The translations under genes and the position numbers were made by a program. Shown here in pieces: positions 8,207 to 15,545 of a stretch of 40,105 bases of DNA. The notes beneath the pieces were generated by a model. That model saw nothing but the letters and a program-made list of their open reading frames with translations, searched no databases and was not told the DNA's origin. This DNA is from an uncultured Candidatus Saccharibacteria bacterium (GTDB taxonomy: Bacteria; Patescibacteriota; Saccharimonadia; Saccharimonadales; Saccharimonadaceae), in the NCBI GenBank assembly GCA_947425085.1, contig CANDYV010000004.1:1-40105 (forward strand), written 5' to 3'. How positions within the stretch are numbered: the first letter of the stretch is position 1; every line of letters starts with the position of its first letter.

Positions 8207-8470
8207 ATCAAAGTATACACCACCAAAACTTGTATTTATTGCCACGCCCTTATGGACTGGCTGGAGCAACAGGGAATTAAATACCAGGAAATTGACGCAA
8301 CCACCATGCCTGGCATCACCGCCGTTCCTGTCACCGAAATTAACGGCGAACGCATCATCGGTTTCGATCGCGCCGCCATTAAACGCGCGCTCGCCGAAGC
8401 TAACGCGGAAACCGAGGATGCCGACGACGAAAGTACTAACAGCCAGGACCAAGAAGGCGCCGCAGCCTAA
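8204..8470 (+). CDS. Glutaredoxin-like protein (NrdH/Grx type)
   Basis: Small thioredoxin-fold redox protein (88 aa). Redox motif CIYC at residues 10-13 in a beta-alpha start typical of glutaredoxins (KVYTTKTCIYCHALMDWL), the cis-Pro segment TAVPVTEINGERIIGFD and a final helix DRAAIKRALAEA. The last 20 or so residues are acidic and disordered (ETEDADDESTN). Likely reduces a protein disulfide such as that of ribonucleotide reductase, but the partner is unknown. The start codon is embedded in a perfect hairpin (see leader RNA). The alpha/beta hydrolase gene starts 15 nt after the stop and probably shares the transcript. Confidence 0.85.
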   Translation: MIKVYTTKTCIYCHALMDWLEQQGIKYQEIDATTMPGITAVPVTEINGERIIGFDRAAIKRALAEANAETEDADDESTNSQDQEGAAA

Positions 8471-8485
8471 CTAAAACTTATTCCG

Positions 8486-9232
8486 ATGTCCGACAAAGAC
8501 CCGTCATCTTCCGCAAAGCCCAGCATTATCCTGCTCCATGGCTTCCGTGGCTCGCCACTTGGCCTAAAAGAAGTCGCTCGCATCATCCGCGAGGCCGGCT
8601 ATGAAGTTTTTGTACCACCAATCCCGCCCTTCAGCGGCGCCACGCTCCCCGAATACACGCCCGAAGCCTATGTTTCATATCTTCATGGTTTTATTGATTC
8701 GCACGAAATCCACCAACCCATCCTCATCGGCCACTCTATGGGATCTATCGTCGCAGCCGCCGTCGCTCATACCGAACCGGACTTAATCCACGAGAAGCTA
8801 ATCCTCCTTTCACCAATCTCCGCTCGCACCACCCGGCTCGTGGCTCCGCTCGTCCCGCTCTCGGCCGGCCTACCCCGCCTAGTCACCGACTACGTCACCA
8901 CCCGCTTTCTCTTCGTCCCACACGACCACAAACTCTTCAAAGAAGCTCTCAAAATCACCAATCAATGTAGCGGCGACCAAGTCCCGCGCGCCCGCGAGGT
9001 CTATGCCTCCGCGAAGTTTTCTGCTCAATATTCCGTCGCCGACTTCCCGTTCGAGAAAGACACTCTTTTTCTTGCCGGCGAATCTGATCGCATCGTCAAC
9101 AAAAGTAATACTGAGACTCTCGCCAAAGAAATTGGCGCCGAACTCGAATTCATCCCCGGCTCCGGCCACCTCCATAATTACGAAAAACCCCAAGAAACCG
9201 CCGAAGCCATCCTCCGTTTCCTTGAAAAATAA
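8486..9232 (+). CDS. Alpha/beta hydrolase (serine hydrolase, RBBP9/YdeN-like size)
   Basis: 248 residues with the alpha/beta hydrolase core. HGFRGSPLG is the oxyanion-hole segment, the nucleophile elbow is GHSMGS, the acid is in LAGESDRIV, and the His is in PGSGHLHNYEKP. No signal peptide is visible, so cytoplasmic. Substrate unknown: esterase, lipase or thioesterase are all possible. The start at 8486 has no Shine-Dalgarno and follows the glutaredoxin-like gene by 15 nt, so co-transcription is likely. A terminator follows. Confidence 0.85.
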   Translation: MSDKDPSSSAKPSIILLHGFRGSPLGLKEVARIIREAGYEVFVPPIPPFSGATLPEYTPEAYVSYLHGFIDSHEIHQPILIGHSMGSIVAAAVAHTEPDLIHEKLILLSPISARTTRLVAPLVPLSAGLPRLVTDYVTTRFLFVPHDHKLFKEALKITNQCSGDQVPRAREVYASAKFSAQYSVADFPFEKDTLFLAGESDRIVNKSNTETLAKEIGAELEFIPGSGHLHNYEKPQETAEAILRFLEK

Positions 9233-9254
9233 CCCCACATCACCATCTCCTCGC

Positions 9255-9284
9255 AAAAAGTCTTCCACTTCTGGAAGACTTTTC
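9255..9284 (+). terminator. Intrinsic terminator after the hydrolase gene
   Basis: AAAAGTCTTCC / GGAAGACTTTT, an 11-bp stem with a 6-nt loop and a short T run. Confidence 0.8.
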
Positions 9285-9301
9285 TTGCATCATTTTCACC
9301 T

Positions 9302-9499
9302 CTCCGCCCCAGCCGCCGCCCCGCCAAATAAGTTATTTCTGATAAGTTAAGTTGTTTCGAAAAACTCACCGAACAACTTGTTGGGAACTTATCATATTAA
9401 GTTAATACCGCGATATCTATTTATTGTAAAAAGGAATAAGTATGTGCTATATCGACGCATATATGTACCTATTTGGCGGTTGCGGAGGCTGGGGCGGAG
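9302..9499 (-). repeat. GC-rich fold-back element, copy 1, downstream of the FISUMP gene
   Basis: The ends are imperfect inverted repeats of about 29 nt (CTCCGCCCCAGCCGCC at the left, GGCTGGGGCGGAG at the right). Inside are a variable hairpin (AAGTTGTTTCG/CGAACAACTT within GATAAGTT/AACTTATC), a CGATAT/ATATCG stem whose loop is nearly identical in copy 2, and then the closing arm. A mismatch that would be A-C on the plus strand is G-U on the minus strand, so a minus-strand RNA folds better, which would place the element in the 3' untranslated region of the minus-strand FISUMP gene. No transposase and no clear target-site duplication. The rest of 9233-9521 holds only the terminator. Confidence 0.6.
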
Positions 9500-9521
9500 A
9501 ATAATTTGAATGGTCGTCTTC

Positions 9522-10994
9522 CTATCTAGCGACGCAACGGACAGAAGAGCCCAAGTTGCGCGACGTGGTAGCAGCCGCATCAATATTGGTACTATCGTGG
9601 AAATATAGCTCCGAACTAGCATTGGCATTTACGCCCGTAGACGACCAATATCGGCCATTATTCCCAGCATTCACAAAATAATTAGTTGTTTGGTTGACGT
9701 AACCACCTTTTACAAAATAATACGGTGATGAAACTAATTTTACTACACTAGTTCCAACATTAGCAGCCGTAATTAAGGATCGAAAGGCGCCCGAAGTTCC
9801 TCCGGTTGGCAAGGTCCACCCTTTCGGACAAATGGAGCTAGTGGCTTGACCGAAAGACACACTCCCGCCAGTCCCAGCCGCTGCTGCATTCCATTGATAA
9901 TGATTTCCTAATATATAATGTGCGTTCACATCCCCATTAGCCGAAGTCGGCGTGTTATACGACGTAAATTGGGCACTACAGTTAGCTGCGCTACTATTTC
10001 CAGCACTACAAGAACTCGTGGAAGTCGGATTTGTAATCCTATAGTTTCCTAAATTCCAAGAACGCTGACCAGCGCTATCAGCCAAAATAGTAGAGCTAGA
10101 CGCAGTTGTTGCGGTGCTATACTCCGGAACCCAATTCGCAGTAACATCAGAATCGCTCGGAGTCAAAGCAGTTGAGGTAGAAAGGTCAAGATCTAAGTTC
10201 TGCGTCATCCAGCACTTTCCATCTGCCAACTTGCCGACCCAATAATACTTTCCGTCACGCGTATCACGAAGTTGCGCCTGGTCGCCATCAGCAACCTGCG
10301 AACAAATTGAACTTGTCATACCTTGCATAGTCGTAGTAAAATCAGCAAGCGTCATCTGTCTCGGGCTACTAACGACCGACACTACCACCTTATTTTCATA
10401 GATATCGGCCGGCTTATCATTCCCAACATGCGCCGCAAAGCTTAAAGTATATACGTCGCCATCTGACTTAATGTTAGTAGACGCATTTTCATCAATAACG
10501 TCACCCAAGCTATTGATTGGTATAGCCTGAAAGGTAGTACCCGGAGTTAAACCTTTAGTGACATTATATCCCCAGGAGTTAAGTGGCATGTCATTATAAG
10601 CAACTGGCGCAGCAATCGAATTGATAGTGGCTCCCGAAGAACGACCCGTTAATGTCGACTTGTTACTCCCGAAGTAAATAGTATAACCTCCAGAGTTTTC
10701 AATACTGATATAAGCCTGGACATAATATTGAGCAAAAGCGCCGTTAGGCGATGCAGGCGTAAGCGACGTAGAACCGGTAGCCTTTGTAAAACCAATATCA
10801 ACAGACGACTTAATCTCGGCTTGTGCCATCGGCTCGCTTTCATTCTCCGCCTGAACATCTGTCTCCTCCCCTGAACCGTCTAGCGCATTAGCCCTGCTTC
10901 CTAATGGGGGATTAACTAGCAAGAATGCCAGTAGCAACAAACTTATGCAGGTCGCGCTCCCAACAATATTAACTTTTCTTTGACCTTTTAGCAT
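9522..10994 (-). CDS. FISUMP-domain secreted surface protein, paralog 1
   Basis: 490 aa from the ATG at 10994, which has a GGAGG site 5-10 nt upstream; the longer ORF runs into the leader. Signal peptide or membrane anchor at residues 1-35 (SATCISLLLLAFLLVNP). Residues about 40-230 are Thr/Ser-rich and probably beta-rich (VDIGFTKATGSTSL, ENSGGYTIYFGSN). The C-terminal half is the Fibrobacter succinogenes paralogous (FISUMP, C-type-lectin-like) domain: DGKYYWVGKLADGKCWMTQ, ICPKGWTLPTGG, GRYWSSTG and a final SSVRCVAR. Probably an extracellular ligand-binding or host-contact protein. No LPXTG motif. Closely related to 38243-39733, including flanking RNA elements. Confidence 0.85.
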   Translation of the reverse strand: MLKGQRKVNIVGSATCISLLLLAFLLVNPPLGSRANALDGSGEETDVQAENESEPMAQAEIKSSVDIGFTKATGSTSLTPASPNGAFAQYYVQAYISIENSGGYTIYFGSNKSTLTGRSSGATINSIAAPVAYNDMPLNSWGYNVTKGLTPGTTFQAIPINSLGDVIDENASTNIKSDGDVYTLSFAAHVGNDKPADIYENKVVVSVVSSPRQMTLADFTTTMQGMTSSICSQVADGDQAQLRDTRDGKYYWVGKLADGKCWMTQNLDLDLSTSTALTPSDSDVTANWVPEYSTATTASSSTILADSAGQRSWNLGNYRITNPTSTSSCSAGNSSAANCSAQFTSYNTPTSANGDVNAHYILGNHYQWNAAAAGTGGSVSFGQATSSICPKGWTLPTGGTSGAFRSLITAANVGTSVVKLVSSPYYFVKGGYVNQTTNYFVNAGNNGRYWSSTGVNANASSELYFHDSTNIDAAATTSRNLGSSVRCVAR

Positions 10995-11210
10995 CACGGC
11001 CCTCCTTTTGATTGGTTTATGAACGCCCGAACGAAGCAGTCTAATATACAAAAAGACGCCGCAAGGGCGTTCAACAAACTAATCTGCAAGTATTAGAAAC
11101 AAACAGTAAGTCTGAACCTTACGGCGTCATTTCACTAGTTGTTTCTAATTTTTGCACTTGTCCCATAAAAAGACACTTGCAGTTTTGATAATTAATTTGT
11201 TGAACACTTT
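10995..11210 (-). promoter_or_regulatory. Long structured 5' leader of FISUMP paralog 1
   Basis: Read on the minus strand. P1 pairs 11205-11191 with 11083-11069 (GTTCAACAAATTAAT / ATTAGTTTGTTGAAC). P2 pairs 11182-11175 with 11091-11084 (CTGCAAGT/ACTTGCAG). P3 pairs 11148-11139 with 11102-11093 (TTAGAAACAA/TTGTTTCTAA). The apical loop holds GACGCCGTAAGG (11128-11117), which can pair with CCTTGCGGCGTC (11066-11055) just after P1. That 3' segment can instead form a small hairpin ACGCC-CTTGC-GGCGT followed by TTTTT, like an intrinsic terminator. Wobble pairs fit the minus strand only. The remaining 11218-11338, up to the GT4 stop, holds nothing recognisable and is C/A-rich. Confidence 0.65.
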
Positions 11211-11211
11211 C

Positions 11212-11217
11212 ATTATA
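11212..11217 (-). promoter_or_regulatory. -10 box of FISUMP leader 1
   Basis: TGATATAAT on the minus strand, then GAAAGTGTTC. The same block, TGWTATAATGAAAGTGTTC, precedes leader 2. Confidence 0.6.
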
Positions 11218-11338
11218 TCACAACTTCACAAAACACAAGCCAAAAAACATTGCAAAATCCAAAACCATCAGTCGCCGCAAGCCAAAAACACCACAACACT
11301 AATAAAACATCACCAACTCTCAACAATGATACGCAAAT

Positions 11339-12628
11339 CTAGCGCCGGAACCACTTTCGCTTTTTCTGGATTTTCTTGCCCTTCAGCGTAATCGCTTCTT
11401 CATAAATTTCCTCGAACCGCTTCAGAGTTCGATTAAGATCATGTTTTTTAGAAATCTCCAAACTTTTCTCGCCGTATTTCTGTTGCAAATCCGCATCCTT
11501 CAAAATCGAAACCATCGCATCCGTCATTCCGACTAGATCGCCTGGCTTACAGAGCACTCCGTTTTTCTTATTCTGACAAAGTTCAGAAACCGCTCCTGCG
11601 TCGACCGCTACTAGCGGCAATCCAGTCGCCGCCGCCTCAATAAGAACAATCCCTTGCGTCTCCGTCTCGCTCGCCGTCGCAAACATCGTCGCCCCACGAT
11701 AAATCTCCGTCACATCCGGCGGCATAATTCGACCAGGGAACTTTACCTTGTCAGAAATCCCCAGCGCCTGCGCGAGATCAATCAAATGTCGCCGATCTGT
11801 CCCATCTCCCACGATTACCAGCTCAGCCTCCGGCACTTCTTCCACCACCCCGGCGAACGCCGTCACCACGTTTCCGAGACTTTTTTCCGGATCCACCCGC
11901 CCGACATATAGCACCCGCAACTTTCCCGGCTCCAACCGAAACTTCTTTAGAACTTTCGCCGATGCTTTTCCCGGCGTAAACTTCGAAAGATCCACCCCGT
12001 TCGAAAGCGGCTCGACCGTCACATCAAACCTCCGTCGATTCTTCGGCACGAGATCCTCAATCGCCATTTCCGTCGGCATCGTCGCATACTCCGAGTGCTT
12101 CAAAAAACTCGCCATATAAGTCCGGAGCATCGCGTCGACCGGTTTTTTAATCGGCTTCAAAAGTTTCACCTGGCTCGTAATGTTATCCGGATACGCATGT
12201 CCAGTCGAAACCATCGGCACATCATATTTCTTCGCATACCTCCGCGCCGCGATCGCAATCATCTCCGCCGTCTGATTATGAATCACGTCCGGCTGAAACT
12301 TATTCAGCGCCTTCTTCAGCGCCGGATACGGATCGACCGTAATCCAAAGTCCATGCCGATACGCCAGTCGCGGCATCTTCACCTTCAAAATCTTCTTGCC
12401 TTCCGGCACCGCATTGATCTGGTCCGGATAAAACGGAAACCGGATCGAGCGCAAATACACCGTCGTCACGCCATCACGCTTCGTCCGGTGCGGCTTCCCC
12501 GTAAAGCTCGGACAAATCACCATCACTTCGTGTCCATGTTTCGCCAAGCCTTTTGCTAGATTATGCGCAAAAACCGCCACCCCGTTCGACATCGGGTAAT
12601 AAAGATCAGATGTAATCGCAATTCTCAT
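11339..12628 (-). CDS. GT4 family glycosyltransferase (diacylglycerol glucosyltransferase-like)
   Basis: 429 residues, GT-B fold. N-terminal acceptor domain starts RIAITSDLYYPMSNGVAVF; the middle has the VLYVGRVDPEKSLGNVV hinge and donor domain; the retaining GT4 E-x7-E motif is ETQGIVLIEAAATGLP. The layout resembles 1,2-diacylglycerol 3-glucosyltransferases and the mannosyltransferase PimB, so a membrane glycolipid product is plausible but not proven. The basic C-terminus (KGKKIQKKRKWFRR) would suit membrane contact. Divergent from smpB with overlapping promoters. A second GT4 gene and a CDP-alcohol transferase-like gene lie within 4 kb. Confidence 0.88.
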   Translation of the reverse strand: MRIAITSDLYYPMSNGVAVFAHNLAKGLAKHGHEVMVICPSFTGKPHRTKRDGVTTVYLRSIRFPFYPDQINAVPEGKKILKVKMPRLAYRHGLWITVDPYPALKKALNKFQPDVIHNQTAEMIAIAARRYAKKYDVPMVSTGHAYPDNITSQVKLLKPIKKPVDAMLRTYMASFLKHSEYATMPTEMAIEDLVPKNRRRFDVTVEPLSNGVDLSKFTPGKASAKVLKKFRLEPGKLRVLYVGRVDPEKSLGNVVTAFAGVVEEVPEAELVIVGDGTDRRHLIDLAQALGISDKVKFPGRIMPPDVTEIYRGATMFATASETETQGIVLIEAAATGLPLVAVDAGAVSELCQNKKNGVLCKPGDLVGMTDAMVSILKDADLQQKYGEKSLEISKKHDLNRTLKRFEEIYEEAITLKGKKIQKKRKWFRR

Positions 12629-12632
12629 GATA

Positions 12633-12645
12633 TGTTATAATTATA
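12633..12645. promoter_or_regulatory. Overlapping divergent promoters for smpB (+) and GT4 (-)
   Basis: The near-palindrome GTTATAATTATAC holds TATAAT on the plus strand (12636-12641, extended by TGT, ATG 6 nt on) and TATAAT on the minus strand (12645-12640, ATG 11 nt on). The two -10 boxes share bases, so polymerase can occupy only one at a time. Confidence 0.55.
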
Positions 12646-12647
12646 CT

Positions 12648-13061
12648 ATGTCAAAGAAAAAAACTCCAGCCTCCGTCACCGTCAATCGCCGCGCCCGTTT
12701 CGACTACCAACTCGGCGATGAGTTATCCTGCGGCATGCTTCTTTCTGGCCCCGAAGTTCGCCTTATTCGCGACCACCATGTTCAGCTCAAAGGTTCATTC
12801 GTCACTCTAAAAGACGACGAACTCTGGCTCAACAACTTAACCCTCGGCGCCGACACCGCGCGTAATATCAAACTCCTCGTCACGAAACGCCAGCTCGCCG
12901 AGCTTTCCCGCGCAAAACAAGACGGCTACCAGCTCGTCCCCGTGAAACTTCTCGGCGGCAGTCGCTATATCAAGCTCGTCATCGCCACCGGCAAAGGTAA
13001 GAAAAAATACGACAAACGCGAAACCATAAAAAAGCGAGATCTCGAACGTGGAAGATACTAA
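12648..13061 (+). CDS. smpB: SmpB, tmRNA-binding protein
   Basis: 137 aa, slightly shorter than the usual 150-160. With tmRNA it rescues stalled ribosomes. Features: RRARFDYQLGDELSCGMLLSGPEV at the start of the OB-like barrel, the NNLTL segment, LLVTKRQLAEL and the basic C-terminal tail GKGKKKYDKRETIKKRD that enters the mRNA channel. Start at 12648 (MSKKKTP) because the earlier ATG of the track ORF lies in the -10 box. The tmRNA gene itself is not in this window. Overlaps xth by 14 nt. Confidence 0.94.
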   Translation: MSKKKTPASVTVNRRARFDYQLGDELSCGMLLSGPEVRLIRDHHVQLKGSFVTLKDDELWLNNLTLGADTARNIKLLVTKRQLAELSRAKQDGYQLVPVKLLGGSRYIKLVIATGKGKKKYDKRETIKKRDLERGRY

Positions 13062-13908
13062 TTCAAATCCAACCAGCACCGCCCCCAGCACAAACGCAAC
13101 CAAGCAACATATCAAAATCTATTCTTGGAACGTCAACGGCCTCCGCGCCGGGCTGAAAAAGGGAACTTTCCTTGATTTCATGAGTTCCGAACAACCAGAC
13201 ATCATCTGCCTCCAAGAAACCAAGGCTAAGCAGGGCCAAGCCGAAGTCGACCTTCCTGAATATCTCGAAATCTGGAATAGCGCCGAGCGCCCCGGCTATT
13301 CCGGCACCGCCGTTTTCACTAAAATCCAGCCGCAAAACGTCTTTGATACTTTCGTTCCCGAAGTCGAAACCGCCTATCCCTGGGCCGATGACAAACACGG
13401 CAACCCGCTGACCGAGGGTCGCCTCCAGACTATCGAGTTTCCGAACTTTTACCTCGTCAATACTTACGTTCCGAACAGCAAACGCGACCTCTCCCGCTTG
13501 AAACTCCGCGAACAAATCTGGGACCCCGCCCTCCTTCAACACTTAAAAGCCCTTGAGCGCGCCAAGCCCGTCATTATTTGCGGCGATTTCAATGTCGCCA
13601 ACACCCCGCTCGACCTCGCCCGCCCGAAAGACAACGAGCATAACGCTGGATTCACCGAAGAAGAACGCCAGGGAATTAAAAATCTCCTCTCCGCCGGCTT
13701 CATCGACACCTTCCGCTATTTCAATCCCACCCTCCAGCGTTACACTTGGTGGTCACATTGGGCAAAAGCCCGCGAGCGCAACATCGGCTGGCGCATTGAC
13801 TATTTCCTCGTTTCCGAAAGCCTCGTCCCTCATCTCGAATCCGCCAACATCCACGACCATTTCCTCGGCTCTGATCATTGCCCCATTTCCATTGAACTAA
13901 CTTTCTAA
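13048..13908 (+). CDS. xth: Exodeoxyribonuclease III / AP endonuclease
   Basis: Mg-dependent exonuclease III family enzyme for base-excision repair, 286 aa. Motifs: IYSWNVNGLRAG, CLQETKAKQ (catalytic Glu), NTYVPNSKRDLSRL (Tyr), CGDFNVANTPLDLARP (Asp/Asn), NIGWRIDYFLVS and the final GSDHCPI (Asp-His). The start is probably the GTG at 13048, inside the smpB 3' end, because no ATG occurs before the conserved core. About 20 N-terminal residues (Ser/Thr/Asn-rich) precede the fold. Translationally coupled to smpB. Confidence 0.95.
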   Translation: MEDTNSNPTSTAPSTNATKQHIKIYSWNVNGLRAGLKKGTFLDFMSSEQPDIICLQETKAKQGQAEVDLPEYLEIWNSAERPGYSGTAVFTKIQPQNVFDTFVPEVETAYPWADDKHGNPLTEGRLQTIEFPNFYLVNTYVPNSKRDLSRLKLREQIWDPALLQHLKALERAKPVIICGDFNVANTPLDLARPKDNEHNAGFTEEERQGIKNLLSAGFIDTFRYFNPTLQRYTWWSHWAKARERNIGWRIDYFLVSESLVPHLESANIHDHFLGSDHCPISIELTF

Positions 13909-13913
13909 AACTT

Positions 13914-14747
13914 ATGGCTTTCGCAAAACTCGACAACAACTTATCTTACTGGCAAAAACAAGTTAAGCCGCTTTTTCCCGACCTCGCTTGGAACATCCCC
14001 GAGCAAAAAACCGGCCAAATTACCGTCATCGGCGGCAACAGCCAAAGTTTCCATTCCGTAATTCGCCTCGCCGAGTTTCTCGACCACAACTTTCCGCTTC
14101 GCGAAGTCTCAATTTTCCTCCCCGACGCTCTCCGCGGTCAACTCCCGCCCCTTCCGAACATCACTTTCGCTCCCTCGACCGAAAGCGGCTCTTTTGCTAA
14201 GTCTTTCAACCTGCGCTCCAGCGTAAAAACCGGAGACTTCACCCTCCTCGCCGGCGACCTCTCCAAGAACTCCGCGACCGCCATCGCCCTCAGCGACGCC
14301 ATCACCAGCCTTATCGCCAATAATCAAGACGACACCCCGCTAAAACCCCTTCTCCTCACCCGCGATTCCGTCGATCTTCTCGCCGAAAGCGCCGCCGAAC
14401 TCCTGAAACATCCGCGCCTTTTCCTCGTCGCTTCCATGGCGCAGCTCCAAAAAGTCTTCCGCGCCGTCTATTATCCCCGCATGATCATGCTCTCGCAGCC
14501 CCTCCTTCCGGTCGTCGAAACCCTCCACAAGTTCACCCTCTCCTATCCCGCCACCATCGTCACTTTCCATCAAAACCAAATCATCGTCGCAAATTCCGGC
14601 GACGTCACTACCACCCCCATCGAAAACACCCGCTACACTCCGCTCTCACTCTGGTCCGGCCAGCTCGCCGGCAAAATCGCCGCCCTCAACTTATATAACC
14701 CGAACCAGCCCCTAAAAGCCACGACCGCCGCCATCCTCTTCGACTAA
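13914..14747 (+). CDS. Ribokinase-superfamily-like protein, weakly NnrD (NAD(P)H-hydrate dehydratase)-like
   Basis: 277 residues. Not firmly recognised. The segment GQITVIGGNSQSFHSVIRLAE resembles the opening of the YjeF C-terminal (NnrD) domain, TGDFTLLAGDLSKNSA sits where the GPGLG loop would be, and LLLTRDSVDLLAESAAELL matches the Asp-Ala-Leu-Asn-Leu-Leu region. The highly conserved glycine-rich ATP-binding GxGD motif near the C-terminus is not obvious (SGQLAGKIAAL stands in its place), so catalytic activity is doubtful. Starts 6 nt after xth with no Shine-Dalgarno, hence same operon. A diverged homolog or a different small-molecule kinase is possible. Confidence 0.4.
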   Translation: MAFAKLDNNLSYWQKQVKPLFPDLAWNIPEQKTGQITVIGGNSQSFHSVIRLAEFLDHNFPLREVSIFLPDALRGQLPPLPNITFAPSTESGSFAKSFNLRSSVKTGDFTLLAGDLSKNSATAIALSDAITSLIANNQDDTPLKPLLLTRDSVDLLAESAAELLKHPRLFLVASMAQLQKVFRAVYYPRMIMLSQPLLPVVETLHKFTLSYPATIVTFHQNQIIVANSGDVTTTPIENTRYTPLSLWSGQLAGKIAALNLYNPNQPLKATTAAILFD

Positions 14748-14782
14748 AACGCTACATATTGAACGACCTACCTTACAGAGGA

Positions 14783-14811
14783 TTGACTTTTCAACAAATC
14801 TGTGATATAAT
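14783..14811 (+). promoter_or_regulatory. Strong promoter of the CDP-alcohol transferase-like gene
   Basis: TTGACT (14783-14788), 17-nt spacer, extended -10 TGATATAAT (TATAAT 14806-14811). A leader of about 38 nt follows, ending in GGGAGGG before the ATG: one of the few leadered transcripts in the window. Confidence 0.75.
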
Positions 14812-14855
14812 GGAAGTATCGGCATTTCAAATCTTAGAAATGGGAGGGATTTTCT

Positions 14856-15434
14856 ATGCGAAAATATCATCTTGCCGACGCATTGACCGCCTTAGAAATC
14901 ATCATGGCGGCCACTATTACCGGAATGATCATCTTTGGAGGCTCGGCTGACGTCGTCATCTGGCTCTTTGCCGCTGGCGAACTCTGCGACGCCTTCGACG
15001 GCATCTGCGCTCGCCGCTGGCCTTATCCGGACGACGGAAAGTTCCGCTGGTGGCGCATCCCGAGGACTGTGCGGCTCATCGAGCATGTTTCCGACATTTT
15101 CCTGCTTGTCGCCTGCGCCTTCTTCCTTATCGTGCGCACGAACATTGTCATCGGCGTCCTTACTATCGTCGGCGGCGTCATCATCGCGGCCATCTGCTTC
15201 TTAATTGAAGTCGAGATCCAGACCGACGATTTCTACCTCCTCCAGCCCAAACGCACCGAAGAAGTCATCCTCTGGCGCCGCAAAGTCTATCTGGTCGGCA
15301 TCACCCTTGGCGTCGCCTTCCTGATTTTCTCCACCAGCTGGAACTTCTGGATCAAACTCGGTTGCTGCCTCATCGGTATTGTCATCGGCCTCTACCTCAT
15401 CAAGAAAAAGGCAGATCGCCTCAACAACCGCTAA
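14856..15434 (+). CDS. CDP-alcohol phosphatidyltransferase-like membrane protein
   Basis: 192 residues, strongly hydrophobic with about five membrane segments. CDAFDGICARR fits the first half of the CDP-alcohol phosphotransferase signature (D-x2-D-G-x2-A-R). The second half is altered: a charged insert (WPYPDDGKFRWW) precedes EHVSD, with Glu where the next Asp is expected and no clear Gly. It may make a phospholipid head group or a related lipid, or be a diverged member. Start supported by GGGAGGG. Flanked by two minus-strand GT4 genes, which suggests membrane glycolipid synthesis. Confidence 0.65.
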   Translation: MRKYHLADALTALEIIMAATITGMIIFGGSADVVIWLFAAGELCDAFDGICARRWPYPDDGKFRWWRIPRTVRLIEHVSDIFLLVACAFFLIVRTNIVIGVLTIVGGVIIAAICFLIEVEIQTDDFYLLQPKRTEEVILWRRKVYLVGITLGVAFLIFSTSWNFWIKLGCCLIGIVIGLYLIKKKADRLNNR

Positions 15435-15502
15435 CCCTCGCAGCACTCCGCCCCCCAGAAAACACCCGCCTCTGCCAGAGCCAAAAATCATTCCCAACAC
15501 AA

Positions 15503-15532
15503 CGGTCGCCCACACTCCGGACGACCGCTTTT
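15503..15532 (+). terminator. Terminator between the convergent CDP-alcohol transferase-like and GT4 genes
   Basis: CGGTCG / CGACCG stem with a C/A-rich loop followed by CTTTTC on the plus strand. Confidence 0.55.
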
Positions 15533-15545
15533 CATACGGCAAATC

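Noticed and set aside
9442-9504. Small ORF MCYIDAYMYLFGGCGGWGGE with an AAGGAAT site inside fold-back element 1, a possible Gly-rich peptide precursor
   Set aside because: In copy 2 the SD and MCYI codons remain but the Gly-rich part is out of frame, and pairing constraints explain the sequence. Structure, not peptide, seems conserved.
9522-10994. Diversity-generating retroelement target (C-type-lectin-like C-terminus)
   Set aside because: No reverse transcriptase, template repeat or adenine-biased variable repeat is visible in the window.
11055-11205. Integron attC-like site (GTTCAAC and GTTGAAC boxes as inverted repeats)
   Set aside because: Copy 2 changes both boxes together (GTTCGAC, GTCGAAC) and breaks the attC consensus, the wobbles fit an RNA on the gene strand, and there is no integrase.
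11152-11391. 79-aa plus-strand ORF
   Set aside because: Lies antisense to the FISUMP leader and GT4 3' end; composition is low complexity.
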